Assembly (NCBI RefSeq): GCF_029227915.1
Contig: NC_079889.1
Location: 808,001-868,000, forward strand
Origin: Hydractinia symbiolongicarpus
Lineage: Eukaryota > Cnidaria > Hydrozoa > Anthoathecata > Hydractiniidae
Reading direction: 5' to 3'
Length of the DNA: 60,000 bases
Below, one piece after another: positions 36,801 through 49,600 of this stretch. The notes under the pieces were generated by a model that made no database searches, was not told where the DNA came from, and worked only from the letters and a program-made list of their open reading frames with translations. The translations under genes and the position numbers were made by a program. The stretch's first letter is position 1; each line of letters starts with the position of its first letter.

Positions 36801-37662
36801 GGATAAAGATAAAAAGATAATCTCTGAAGTTTTTATTGGAAGTTACCTTTTTTTCAGGTGAATTCCCTTTTAAGTTGGACATCTCTAGAGTTACACAGTA
36901 CGGCCGGTCATCGTGTTGTTTACCCTCATTTCATGGAACAGTACCATCTAGAGGATGATGCAACGGAATCTTTGATTGAGAAAGGAACCATAGATTTAAC
37001 AAGACATCTCGAAATGTTGGAAAATTTGTATCTATCAAAAACTAAGTATCTCACAGGTATTTAACTAACTTCAGTCCTTAAAATATTGTTTTCTTTTAAA
37101 AAAATATTTAATCCTGTCATGCACGTTTTCTAAATAAGAAGTCGATTTATAATAAAACTGATTTAATTTGTTTTTGGAACATAAAAACTTTAAGACTTTT
37201 GTTATAAGCTTTACAGAAAAAAAGTTACAAAACATATGTTTGTAGTACTTTTTCGAAAAAATATCTCAAAATACAACAAAAGGCATTCGTAATTCACATT
37301 TAATGCAGTTTTTATCAAAGAATTTACGTAATTTTACATAATTTTTCACGTACAAATATTTGGAACTAATATGCCACAACTTGGAAGACTTAAAAAGGTT
37401 TCTTATAAAAAACCGTGCATGTTTATTATATGTATTTTTGCTGACTGATAGAGAACTAACAATCATTTTAGGAGGTTTTCCCACGATAGCTGATTATTAC
37501 GTTGCCACTGTGTTAGTTCAGCTTGAGTGGATCAACTTTGGTCTGGAGTTGTGGCCAAAAATATCTGCATGGTTGTCCATTTTAAAAGGAATGCAGCAAT
37601 GGAAAGAAGTACATGAAAAGCATAGTGGATTTGTCGCAGAATTGCAAAAACACGATGTTTAG
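30801..37662 (+). CDS. Theta/delta-like glutathione S-transferase (4 exons, 221 aa)
   Basis: Exons 30801-30909, 36225-36391, 36858-37056 and 37472-37662 join in phase (666 nt including TAG). Family proteins are cytosolic and conjugate glutathione to electrophiles. Residues 1-77 form the thioredoxin-like domain: ISPCCR at 9-14 (candidate catalytic Ser10), cis-Pro in GEIPLLVDG (Pro54), then IYGACAILFYLGEKY. Residues about 90-221 form the helical domain with the T-x-x-D capping box (TIAD). Length is near the theta norm (about 230-240). Oddity: the Glu-Ser pair that binds the glutathione gamma-glutamyl group in most GSTs is Gly65-Ala66 here, so activity may be reduced or altered. Intron 1 (5.3 kb) is full of repeats. 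Class assignment within the theta/delta group is uncertain. Confidence 0.88.
31148..31325 (+). mobile_element. Eroded RTE-like LINE 3' fragment (copy E)
   Basis: Matches the stretch at about 17583-17760 of the nearly full copy (ATTGGGTAAGAAAGTGTAGA and onwards), with many substitutions. In GST intron 1. Confidence 0.8.
31366..32749 (+). repeat. First unit of a 1.39-kb tandem duplication
   Basis: The 1,384 bp here recur at 32756-34138 with a constant offset of 1,390 bp. The only difference I could find is one T in a homopolymer near 32068. Six bases (TCAACC) separate the units. The unit contains a LINE fragment (to about 31890) and, near 32240-32300, a degraded RTE-like 3' end with ATG repeats. 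It is inside GST intron 1. Confidence 0.95.
31380..31890 (+). pseudogene. Truncated LINE reverse transcriptase fragment, unit 1
   Basis: Encodes RT core motifs SGVPQGSVLGPILFVIYIN and LFADDNKLF, then jumps to a LINE C-terminal pattern (FSFMNRVVTL, stop at 31759-31761, NSLPEETVS, ending at a TAG at 31888-31890). The region between is deleted, and the in-frame TAG falls where related proteins usually have Trp. CR1/jockey-like group by motif; dead. Confidence 0.8.
32756..34138 (+). repeat. Second unit of the 1.39-kb tandem duplication
   Basis: 1,383 bp, virtually identical to 31366-32749. Diverges from it only at the outer boundary (after TTGCTTGCC). Confidence 0.95.
32770..33280 (+). pseudogene. 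Truncated LINE reverse transcriptase fragment, unit 2
   Basis: Same fragment as at 31380-31890, with the same deletion and the same in-frame TAG (33149-33151). The damage therefore predates the duplication. Confidence 0.8.
34274..34360. repeat. ACTAGTCGTTAGCCCGTG repeat with hairpin and CAGA-rich end
   Basis: CCCGTGAAAAAATCCACGGG forms a stem-loop and is followed by CGCCCGTCG and a CAGACAGACGGACAGACG stretch. Partial copies lie at 4795, 26641 and 51612. Probably the end of a short interspersed element. Confidence 0.5.
35542..35586. repeat. 21-bp-arm hairpin in GST intron 1
   Basis: AATAGTGAGTTTTTAAGTGA (continuing with T) is inverted at 35566-35586 with one mismatch and a 3-nt loop. Confidence 0.85.
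36658..36702. repeat. (GTT)n microsatellite in GST intron 2
   Basis: Imperfect run of GTT triplets with CCT and ATT interruptions. Confidence 0.9.
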
Positions 37663-38458
37663 GTTGTTGTCTTGAAAATCAACTGGTTGTATATAAAGTC
37701 TGCTTTTACACGATCCGTAGATAAATTTAGGAATGTCTGTTTGTTGAATATAAAACCTGGTTCACACGTAATAAATGTTTAACTTTCCAGGTACTAAAAG
37801 GTCAATATTATCGTGTGGAAGTAACTTTTTGTTTTACTGAGAAGGTCATTTTAATTTGGAAAGTATCAAAATATATTTGAAACCAACTTTTCATTGAATT
37901 TCTTAACTGCCAGCTTTGAAAGGACATTCACTTCGTACAGAGTCTTAGAACTATTTAAAGCCACCTGGAAAATTTAGGAAATTCTGAATTGTTTTATGGT
38001 CAGGAAATTCAAATGATACCGCTCACTACCAGGGAGTCTTCTTAATTGTTTAAAAGTGTGGAAAATTTTACTAATTTTAAAGTTTAAAAATATTGACTAC
38101 ATCTAAAAATAAATGTGCTTTTTTTGCAAAGTTCAAGTGAAAGTCACTTTGTGCGGTTCTTTGTGAACTTTAAAAAATATATACAGAGAGTTTTTATTTA
38201 TTGTTAGTAAACATTATATTTCTTATTGGGTTTGCATTTTACAATTTTTTGCATTTATTGTATAGTTAACTAGAGCATTAATATATCTAAAATGGATTTG
38301 TTATTATCAAATTTATGCATTTCTTCTCAATTGAAAATCATTTTCTCTTGTAAAACCTTTTGTCAATCTCTTTGTTGTCCACTAGACAGAAGATTTCTAC
38401 TTTTGGCAGCGTAGTACAACAGCCAATCATAATCCTTCATTATTTCGCTCGGATAAAT

Positions 38459-38585
38459 TCAATTGGTGAAGACAAATCCTAAACCACCGCTTGAATTTCT
38501 AAAGCCATGCAGAATAAAACAACTCTCTCGTGCCTGCCTTGAGGATTGGACAAAATGCTTCTCAAAAAAGTCTTCAAACTTTGTA
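38459..38585 (-). other. Candidate terminal exon, minus strand
   Basis: A pyrimidine-rich acceptor (TTATTTCTTACCTTAG) is followed by 42 open codons containing KFEDFFEKHFVQSSRQ and ending in TGA. The opposite strand is also partly open and has an AAG|GTAAGA donor, so the strand is uncertain. No partner exons were found. Confidence 0.22.
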
Positions 38586-39313
38586 CTAAGGTAAGAAATA
38601 AGCAAGGCAAGCATTTGCCTCTTTTATCCTACTTCAAATAATAATGTAATGTCGATTACTTTGTAAATAAAAATTGATTTGATGACATAGGATATTAGCG
38701 AAGCGAAGATGTTCGAGGTACCTATCTCTTCCACCCACTCAACCAACCAGCCACTCACTCCACCACATATTCTACATACATGTCTGTCAAACTTTGGGTG
38801 AATTATTTGTAAGCTGGTTGTTGACTTTGTCTAACCTACCCCCCTGAGTGCACAAATACACAACTACAACCATCAGAATACGACATAAAATCCAGGAGGT
38901 TAGTTAATCTACTCACTTGCTGTTCCAGTTGAGTGAACTCTGTGTATCACAGTTAAATAAAATAATTTGCTGGGCACGTTTTCTGCATGATTTAAGTTTT
39001 TGCACAGTTAAAAAATTAATTAAATCTAAATTATTTTCAATTTAAGATCAATTACAAAATTTTAGGTAATTAATTTATTGATTGCATAAGTTTGTTTGTT
39101 TTATGGTGCTGCTGCCATGACAACAGGCGAGGTAAGTGGGACGTATATGACAATTTTGTTTGTTTTTATTATTTTTCACGAATGTCAGTAATATTCTATA
39201 ATCTAATATGTATTTAACGAATTTCAGATGATTTTTGCAAAACCTCTATTGCTTCTGTTCAAACGTGTTTTTGCTAAGGTTAGCAAAAGGTGATAGTGTA
39301 TACAAGTATAGAT

Positions 39314-39370
39314 TTGGCGATCAGTAACGCAGTTGGTAAAGCGAACTCCTTAGGTTCAACCCCACTAATG
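39314..39370 (+). repeat. tRNA-derived SINE piece
   Basis: TAACGCAGTTGGTAAAGCG (A-box-like) is followed after a short gap by GGTTCAACCCC (B-box-like). The spacing is too short for a complete tRNA. Confidence 0.45.
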
Positions 39371-40558
39371 CTGTATAGACACTCATGTAAGCAATCGACA
39401 GTATATATCCTTCCAATCCAGCCACGCTAAGATCCCAAGAGATAACATTGACGAAAGTGATGATAGCTCTATGGCAAACTGTTACTTGTTTGGTGCTTTT
39501 TTGGTCTTCTAACATTTTCTTGTTCTTCTGTCTTCCGATAGTTTTGAAAGAACCTATTTGAAACGACATTTTCTTTTTTTGTTAATCTCTGTTCAGTCTA
39601 TCTCTCGCGTAACAATTAGGTCATCCCTAACAATTTCTTGTAACATACAATCAGTGACAATGAATTTAGCACAATTGCAGTTTTTTAGGTATTTTTAAAG
39701 TTAGCAAAACCCAGCCGAGAGGATGCGAAAATGCAACTTCTTTAAAGTTGCAGGTATGCTAAGCAGCGTTTAGGATGCGCTAGTCGCACATTAATCATAC
39801 CGGAATTACCAAATAATCTACGTCAGATTTCACGAAGTGCTGAAATATCAAAAAAGACTCACGCTGACCTCAGCAACAATAAGCACAGCTTAAGAGTTTG
39901 CATTTAACCAAATACTCTAAGATTCTGTATCTATTGTGATCATTAACAAGTTAACTTTGGCGAGTTGAAACGCATATATCTTATATGGAAACAGCCGAAT
40001 TTACTGTGTGTAGCAATGGACTTCACAATGTCCAGACATCTGCCAACATATTCTCTTGCTGATTGTAATTAAGGCTTTTGCCTAAGTACACGTCTTTTTG
40101 CCATATAAATGCTGATTCTGATGCAGAGCGGATCTTCGTTTCATCTTAATATACTTGACTAATACTTGTTGTCATTCACGGTCCCAGGGCTACTGGATAT
40201 AAATCTCAGATTTTATTCTCAAAGAGCTCCGGGGACGAGCATGACTTGTTGTGCCAAGGCATAATCTATTCGCTAAAAGTCTTGACTGTTTTTTCACTTT
40301 AATGTTAATAAGAATCCCATGATTTAAAGAATGTGCAGCTTTTTCCGCATCACAGTAACTGTTTTGTGACTAGATATCTAGCTGCATTTCTTTCCTGTTG
40401 TATTGCGTGATCGAGCACTATATCGAAGATATTTTTTACTAGTGTACCTCAAGCAAATACTCCTGATTTCTTTGACATTGAACAAATCCGCCATTTTAAA
40501 GAACTTCCATCGATGAACTGAAATTATTATTTTTAGAATGGTCTGAAGTAAATTCAAA

Positions 40559-40631
40559 ATGTCGAAGAATATAGCCATCATGTTATTTTATGGAATGTGT
40601 TTGCTGTTAGGGTTGTCAGCGACGATGGAGA
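40559..40631 (+). CDS. Exon 1: signal peptide
   Basis: Encodes [20 protein letters not shown] followed by ATME. It has a hydrophobic core with a likely cleavage after LSA, then a strong GTAAGT donor in phase 1. It directs the giant product to the secretory pathway. Confidence 0.75.
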
Positions 40632-43600
40632 GTAAGTTTGTTTGTTTACTTTAAACTCTCCACCGTTCATGTTTTCAGATGGTTTCCCGCAAATTTCGGA
40701 AACCCAATTGAGCCTTAAGGTCGGTTTCTATTAGTATAAAGATTTTTGAGCAACAGTTGAGCAACAGTCGCCGTTACCACTTCAATGGAAACACATGTTG
40801 TGCAATGATTGGTGCAAAACATTCACAGACTTTATTGGAAATCGACCTTTACAAGTATTATGTATATACAGTGCCGCCTAGATTTCAGGCTAAAATTACC
40901 AGGACTCATTTATACGTTTTTTAGCAAAGTCTATTGTCGGTGCGTTGTTGAAGTTTTGTGCGTGCCATTTCTAGAAATGATTTTAAGAATTCGAGAAATC
41001 TAAACTCCAAAAATTCGCCCTAACACCCTGACTAACTGGCAACAATCCTTTATATAGACCCATGTTGCTTTGGTTAAATCGTGTTTTGACCCTACAAAAT
41101 CTTGGTAATTTAGGAAAAAGGTTGTAAGAAATACTTATTTTCAGCAACAGTTAGAAAAAAAACGCAGCCTCTTTCAGTGTTTTCGTTGACTTCTGAACGC
41201 TTAAGAAAAGTTGGGAAATTTGGAAGTATCTTTGTGTATTTACTGACGCTGTTAACATTTTTTCATCGTCTTTTCCTTTCAGCCAAAACCAGCATTACTC
41301 CATCTTTAAATTTCAAGTCACGTGACAATATATCCCACAATGCAACAAACAAAACAGAAACTGTAGTTATAAAAAATAATATGGAGTATGTGATAAACCG
41401 TGAAGATAAGAATTCCCTTCATACTCACGCAAAAATAGACGACGAAGACCTTCCAGTAATAAAAACTTATAAAATTTCGCCTGATCCAAAAACCAGGTAT
41501 AAAACTATAGAATATAATATCATAACTGAAGACAACCAATTAGGAAACGAATCAGCAATAACCGACCAATCAGTAAACAAATGGGTGACAACCAACCAAT
41601 CGGCAGCATCTTTAGATGAACTTGTAAACAATACTTTCACGTCGCTTGACCAATCAGAATACGACACGTCACTTCTTTACACGTCCAGAGATCAGATTTT
41701 GAACCAATCATCAGAAACTTCAATAAATAAATCAATATCTGGAGAGAAAAGCATTCCGGTGATTGACTATAAAGACAATACAACAAAGTTAGGAGATCAA
41801 TCGAACAGTCTCAGCGAAAACAACAACGCCTCGTCTTCGACATCGAGATCATTTTACAAAACATGGTTAAGTGAGCAAATTCGCGATATTGACAGTCATG
41901 CAAGGAGCGAATTTGAGTTTGAAGAAACAAAGAAGAGAACATTATCAAAAAAGCACAAAGAAAGAGATAGAAAAAACATAAACCGGAAAAAAGGTACTCC
42001 TTTCAAAAAATCTTCAACTTCTCATACTGTGTTGAAGAAACAAAGTCCGAGTAGCGCCAAGCGAAGCTACATTGATACTCAACCAACTGCTACAATACGC
42101 AACATAACCAAAAAAGCTCGCGTAGAGTACTTTGTGGAAGACAGACCAGATTTAAGCCGTGTGTTTTGGGGAACAGTAAATCCTCACTTTCGTACGCCAG
42201 TTTTAAAGGCAGATAAAAATGACATCGTAAAGCATATTTACGATGAAGCAGAAGGGGAGAAAAATAAACCACAAATACCTTTCGAAATACATGAACGTAA
42301 ATACAAACCGGAATATACTCCAGCTTATCGGAAGAAATATTTTAGACCAAGAGTTAGCCATCGCAACGGTCGATGGTTCTGGCGAACCATCAATCCCTCA
42401 CATTACTCTAAGCCTGTGGAAGCAAAAGCTGATGACATAGTACAGCAAGCTTATGAACAAAGTAAAGCTGAAAGTGATAGAAAAGCTCTTGGTGAATTTT
42501 TAACTATGTCTGTAGATCAAAGTCCACCACAAGATACCATTATGAATTCTAAAAGATTAAACAGGTTTTATAGTATTTCTTGGCCAATCGAGTCGAGAAA
42601 TCATATACCCAAGTCGGTGGCAGACACTGACGAAAATTCTTTGAAAGTACGGACTAAGAAACATAAAAGTCCCGACCAAGCCATCAAAATTCACAAGAAG
42701 GTTAACGTCGCCGTTAAGAACCATAAAAAACCCGACGTAGCCGTGAAAGAACATAGTAAAGACGTACATTCACATCATAACAACTCCATGTCGTTTCATC
42801 TTCACATAAGTGACCCTGATAAGAAAAACACGCTATTGGGACAAAATACAGACCAGATTTTAAAAGTCATAAAGCTCTCCAAGCTACCTCAACATACTGA
42901 CCAGAAGTTTTCCTCCTATATCAATGACAATACTATTCTCGATTATTCAAACAGATATAAAGGAAAGCGTAAAGTTGTAGCAGATTTTTCACAAGGTGCT
43001 GACAATGCAAGATTATTGGTGTATTCGTTACAAGGAGACAAAGGTAACAAAGAAAAACTAGTTGAGACAAAAAGAGACAAAATCGAACTTTTGCATCACG
43101 AGGTTGAGAAAGAAGAATCTGGAGCAAAAAGAGCTGTCGGTATATAATCTTTTTTGATTTTAAATGATAAGCTTATATGTTATTCAAATTTATTTTATTC
43201 AATGTCTGCTAGTCACAGGTAAATTATTTTATGAAAATGTTTCTATGGGTCCTGAAAAATTTGTCTGTCTTTTAAATTGCCCGCTTAAACAAGTATTTAG
43301 TCAAAGAAATTAATTTATTTTATAAAAAGTTACAGGTAAAAACTGACATGGAAAGAGGGTGAAAAGCAACACTAGAATTTCTGGTCATTGGAGGATTCTT
43401 TTTCTCATTCAGGTCAATTTTCAATCAATCGTTGGGTCTATTTTGGTATTAACGGCGACTTAAAAAGAGAGAATATTCCTCTGAATAACAACACAGAGAA
43501 AAACAGTGGTGAAAAAAACACAAAAGATAAAATAAGTTTTACAGAAGAAAAAAAAACTGTTTTAAAAATAGAGAAGAGTAAGGTAAAAAACGCAGACCAG

Positions 43601-46600
43601 CGTGGTCATATTCATTACCGCAAGTCTAAATACAGAAACATGTTGGTTGAACCCTCGAAACACCCAACTGAAGACGTTTCTGTAAAACGTGGTATAAATA
43701 CGAAAAGCTCAGTTAAAAATCAAGATCCCAATCTTTTTTATATACTACAAAAACATAACAAACTGGCAAAAACAACACAAGAGGATGATAATGATGTTTC
43801 TGGTCTTCAGAATGTTCTCAGAAATAGTAAAGGTGGTAAAGAAGCATTTAAAGCGAAGAATAGCGCTACTGAAAACTCTGAGGACCAGATTCACAATTCA
43901 GAAAAGCGTTGGTACAATAAAAAGACTGGTAATGAGAATCATTCAAGTAGAAGAAATTTGGCGCGAAATAGAAATTTTTTATCAACGGAAATTTCGGATG
44001 CTATTTTTGATGACGATGTAATGAAACTAACAAAGAAACAACCCGGGACGAAGAGAAGTCATACGTCGTATCCACGTCAACGCCTCGCTTTACCTTCAGT
44101 AAATCGTAAAGTTATTGACGTCACTAATAGCGACGATGACTACGATTACGATGACGGCGTGCAACCTGAAGTCAAAAGCTTTCAAAAGCAATCCAATAAA
44201 CTAAGTTTAAAAGAAGAAAAACTGTATCACGACTATTTGAATAACAGAGACAGTTCTATGGCAACAAGTTACTTACAAGATGAGCGAGACAAGCGAAATA
44301 AAATACCAAATATGATGGATGCTGCAAGTTATTTTAAATATTTTACCGAACATCCCGAAGCTGTTCAAAACGAGGCTAGTGGTTTGAGACGAGTACTCGA
44401 ACGAGGTTAGTATCACGTGACGCTTGTTGTGACATCGTGTCCACCCCGTTAGGAATGTTAAAAAAAGGTTAGAAATTTCCAAAAATTAGTAACTTCTTTA
44501 ATATGTTGAGAACTATTTTCACGTTTCAAAATAATTAGCACGGAAGAAATTTCAGGTCTGTTCTCAAATAATTAGCGTTAACCTTTACAGTCGGTTTTAT
44601 CGGTACGTTTCACCCTCGTTCCCAGGGATATTTGCTTTCCCTCAAATCAAAAATGCAAAAATGCCAGGGGAGAAGGGTGCAGTACCCTTGCAATTTGTAT
44701 TTGCTTGGGTAGTCTAATGTCTAATAAGGATAAACTTGAGGCTGAAAATAGCTGAAAAATAAGTGGAATTCTCGACAAAAATTAATCATGCATAAAGCAT
44801 TATTAGTGCCCGTATTGAAAGAAACCCATTTTATCAATGCGCAGGAAAAGCGCGTTTTGGCAATTTTGAAACGCGGGAAATAACATTACTCAGCCTCTTA
44901 CAACATAAAAAACACAAACACATTTTCTACAAACCTCGTTCCCAGGGCATATTGCCTTGTTCACTCCATAATAACAGCTCAGGGGCCACAAGACCCAGGG
45001 GACGAGGTTGATTTTTTACATGAACGTTATAGGGTGACGCAGTATATCGCCTGAGTATTTTAGACTTAAATTTATTCTTCTTTTTAAAAAAAACAAAGTT
45101 TGTTGTCGTGCGGGAACAAGCTGTTCACAAGACATTATTTTACGTGAGACGAAAATCTATAACAATGGTTAAATCCTGATTCATTGAGTACTTCTTCAAG
45201 TCTTCAAGTGTTTTTTATAAAAATAGCCGCATTTTATATGTTCAAAATGGTTGCACGTAGCTTTATTTCAGACCCCCGCAGAGCTATTCATTACCTTATG
45301 CTAAGCGAGCTAAGCGTGTTAAGAATAGTTTGATAGGAACAAGAGTCTTAATGTGCAATATCTTAAGCTACTTGTTCTAGTATATTTATATCAGAGCAAC
45401 CCTCACAAAACCTTTAAAAAATGCAGTCAGTTATACCCGAAAATCGAGACATAGGAACTAGACAATGCCACCTTTCTGATATTTATTTTTATTTTTATGT
45501 CTTACTTTTTCACAGAGACTGCAAAATAAGAAATTTAGGCCTTTAGGCATTTTCAATTAGCTGTTAACTCCTACTTAGAAAAACAAGTATCTGGCAGTGC
45601 TCGAGACTCTATAAAAAACCACAACGAAGAAGAGAAAGACGACCGCGGAAGAGAGATTTCAAAGAAAAGAGAATGGTCTGATGAAAATGAAGATTCACAT
45701 AGAAAGTATCATGAATATTATCACGTACAAGAGGACGAAGATGCTGGTAAACGAAATGATGAACAGGTTCATCATAAATATCGAGACGAAGATGATGAGA
45801 AAAGTCATAATGAGCGAGACGACCACAGTAGATATGAAGAGGAGGGAGCCAAAAAAAGCGATAGTTCAGGTAGAAAATTAAATACTTTGAATTTTTCTAA
45901 TATTTAATTTTAAAGATTAATTCAAATTCGTACCATGCACCAGGCTCTAAAACTATTTGTTCTCCATCTGAGAGCCTATTGTTATAACATAGATAACGAA
46001 GAAGATGAGGAAGAAGACGATGATGGCATCCACGAATATATGAAGAAGAAACCCCTGGAGGAGGATACAGGATCGAGAAGATCTAAAGAAGTTGAAAAAC
46101 ACGAAGAAGAAGAAGAAGAGACAGAAGGAGGTTCCAAACGTCAATTGCGTGCCCTAGATGCCTTGTACAGGTCGCATAAATTTCCAAACGAACCAGACTC
46201 AAAAGAGATTCTAGATCGATTTGACGCTCCTACTCGTGTTGGTTATCAATACGGTCAGTTAATATGGGGATGGTTTATTGCTCCCCTGGATGGAGAGTAT
46301 ATATTTTATTCAGCATGTGACGATGCCTGCGATATTTACATGAGCCCAGATGAAGGAAAAGATCACATCAGAAAGATTATTTCACAGAACAGATGGTCCT
46401 TGCATAATCAGTGGGATAAGTACGTAATTGCATAATTAGTATATTTTTCATAATTAAGCAGACTGTTACAAAGACAAATGTAATGCGGGTAGTTTATGCC
46501 ATTGTTTAAAACAACACCAATAACATACCTAATCTTCTGAAGTTAGGCGTACCCAAGTATAAGCCTACCACCCAAGCCAAACCAACTATTTATTTTGCTA

Positions 46601-49600
46601 CTAACACTTGCCATAAAAGACAAAAAGTTAATCAACATTGAAAAACGCTGTAATTGTTCACAAAAAACATGTAATGATGTTGATAAAAGATATGTGAAAA
46701 ATAAGTTTAACTCTTCTTAGATATCCTGAAGAGCAGACCAGTATGGGAATTCGCCTTGCAGGTGGCCGCGCATACTACATCCAAGCCGTTGGTGCACAAA
46801 GTGGCGGGCGAGATTGCTTATCTGTTGGAGTACAATTGCCAACTGGTGTAGTTTTACGGCCAATAACACGACACTTTTTAACCAGAGCTCCTATTGGTTG
46901 GTTAAGTTTCCAATACAAATTTGAGGTAAGTTGCCAATAGAAACCGCTTTGTAATGAGTTTTATCTGTCTTTCAGGTCCTGGTGGTCGATTCCGCATGTC
47001 ACCAGCGTTGGCAGCTGCGCAACAGGGTGATCTTCAGGCCGCTATTGGTGGAAATGTAGGTACCATTGGACCAGGAGGAGCGACCGGCATGGTACCTGGA
47101 GGTAAGGACATAAAGTGTATACAATATAACCGACATGAGATTCGTGATTGTTTGATCAGGGCAAGATGAAATACGGTATTCTCTACATTATTTACCAGAT
47201 TTCAGCTTAATTATTAGTCAAAATTACCTATTCCTCGGCTATATAAATGTAATTATTATTGGCCAGATGCCCATATGTATGAGCTTATTTCGTATGCGCA
47301 TAAACCTATTGCATATGTGTTGTTTGCACGACTTTGATACCAAGACATAATGCAGACGAAAGATTAATTTTAAGCCATTTTAAAACTCATATCAGCTCTA
47401 TACAACAAACACATATTAAAGTTACTTTTCATTGAACTTCATACTTAACATTCTTTTTCCTTACGCAACTAACAGCTAGGAATTCATCTCTTTTAGTGGC
47501 TGGAGGGCTTGGAGGAGGCTTAGGAGATCTTGGTGGTCCCCACGGTTTGGATCAGGCTACAGTAGCTTACTCTGGAAATGTTGCACAGCAAGGAGGATAT
47601 CTTGCTGCAGGTGGTCTGGGTGGACTTGCTGGTATAGGTCCCTACGGAACAGCAGGAGTTGGTTCTCATGGTGGGGCTGATGGTCAAGCAGGTGCTGTTG
47701 CAGGAGCGTATGGAGCAGCTGGTGGTGCTGGTGGAGGTGGTGGGGCTGGCGCTGCTGGTGGAGCTGGATGGGCGGCCGCTGCGGGTGCTGGGGGAGGCGG
47801 TACGTATTTTATTTACATTTCATTAATTTGAAGGTTAATTGATACATCATTAATGATATTCAGTGGGAAAGCTTTTCTTATTTACAGGTGTGTCACCACA
47901 AAGGCTTCCTTTTATCTTATGCATCAAATGTAAAATTGAGCAGTCAATTGTAACAAAAGAAAACTCCCATGATCAAAATAAAGCGTTCGTTCGCCAGTTT
48001 CGTAAACAATCGTCTGCTTTCAAAGCGCGTAAGTTACATTCATACCTAACTTAACGCGAAGTAAATAGTTTTTGAAAACTGAAAACTTTAACTAATTTAA
48101 GGCGAGCCCTGTACTTACAGAAATTGAGATTTTTGGAACGATTAAAACAGCCTTTGAGAAATAAGGGTCGCGTTACATTAGGTAAAGTGTAATTCACGTG
48201 CGCTCCATTATTATTATGTGTTTTAATATCACGTGTTTAACATTCAGGTGGCGGTGGTGCTGCCGCTGGAGGAGGCGGTGGCGGTGGAGGAGGCGGCGGC
48301 GGTGGAGGTGGCGGTGGAGCAGATGCAGGTGAATTTTATATTTACGTTAGACAGACATAGGGACTGCTTTTCTTTAAATTTTCAGTCTTTTCCTCCTTAA
48401 ATTTAACAACTCAATTCTGTTTTTTCCTAATACTTATTTCTCCAAATTTTAAAGATAACGTTTCTTCCGCAGGTGATTCAGCCTTAATGGAAAGTTTAAC
48501 AAAGCTTGGGGACACTGTTTCCACTTTGGCGGCAAAGGTTGACGACAAGGCAAAAACAGCTGGTAATGATTAAACACAAATAATAAAAAAATATGATAAT
48601 AGTAATATGTAATATATCTTGCATTTTTATCTATTAATATTAATCTTACTTTAGAACGAGCAAAACAAACAGCATTAGTTGGCAATACGTTATCTAAGCT
48701 TGATAAGGCTATTGAAGCAATGACTGCCAAGGCGGGCACGGATGCTGCAATTGCAGCGGCAGCAGGTGGGGCAGCAGGCGGAGCTGGTGGTGATGGTGGA
48801 GGAGGTGGAGGTGGAGGTGGAGTAGTGTCTCCAGAGATACTAAAGCTCGAGACTACAGTTGGAAGTTTGGCAGACAAAGTTGATTCCGTTGCCGATAAAG
48901 TTGACAAAGGTACATCTGGTGACGTTTCGCTTAATCCACAAGCTGCTGCAGCTCAAACAAAAATAACAGAACAGCTAAGCACCATGGGTGAAGCGATTGG
49001 AAAACTTGCTGGAGAAATGGATGCTTTAAAGGAGATCGCAAAAACCAAGCAAACAACAGTTGGAGCTTTTAAAGATGATAAAGCCTTAGACCAAGCCACC
49101 AAACTATTATTAGCTTTACAGAAAGGACAACCTCCTCCTTTACAACAAGTTGTTGATGGGTATACCCAATCAGTAAAGGCCGCTCAAAACCCAGTAGCAC
49201 CACCTGATACTGGTACTGCTGCGGCGATCCTGGCAACTGCTACGGTCAATCAAGCATTGAATGCGATTAAAAATGCCGCTAAAGCAACTGGACTTTCTGG
49301 CACAGCACTTGGTACGGCACTGTCGTCGACACCATTTAATGGACCGAAGTCTGATCCAAGTGACTCTATGAAACAGCTGACAAAATTAATGAAGGCAGCA
49401 GCAGGGCCTGACAAGCCTCCACCTGCTTTACCAGATGGCGGTGGAGGAGGAGGCGGCAAAGGTGGTGGTGGTGGCGGTGGCGGTGGTGGTGGCGGTGGCA
49501 GTGGAGGTGGTGGTGGTGTGGGAGGTGGAGGTGCTGGTGGCGGTGGCGCTGCTGGTGGAGCTTCCCCTCCAGGTCCATTTGCACCAGGTCCTGGTACAGG

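Larger units (their letters stand above)
37663..40558. other. Spacer between GST and the giant gene
   Basis: Holds a possible polyadenylation signal AATAAA at 38108-38113 for the GST gene, a doubtful exon at 38459-38585, a tRNA-like SINE piece at 39314-39370 and a weak inverted repeat around TCCCAGGG near 40180-40240. No further gene is convincing. Confidence 0.5.

Noticed and set aside
39117-39133. ATGACAACAGGCGAG followed by a GTAAGT donor (plus)
   Set aside because: Encodes only five residues and does not fit the phase or start of the giant gene; could be a noncoding exon but unsupported.
48449-48907. Long proline-rich frames antisense to the Gly-rich exons (also near 55364-55900 and 57854-58054)
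   Set aside because: They are complements of polyglycine codons, lack splice or start context, and the plus strand is supported by phase-consistent exons.
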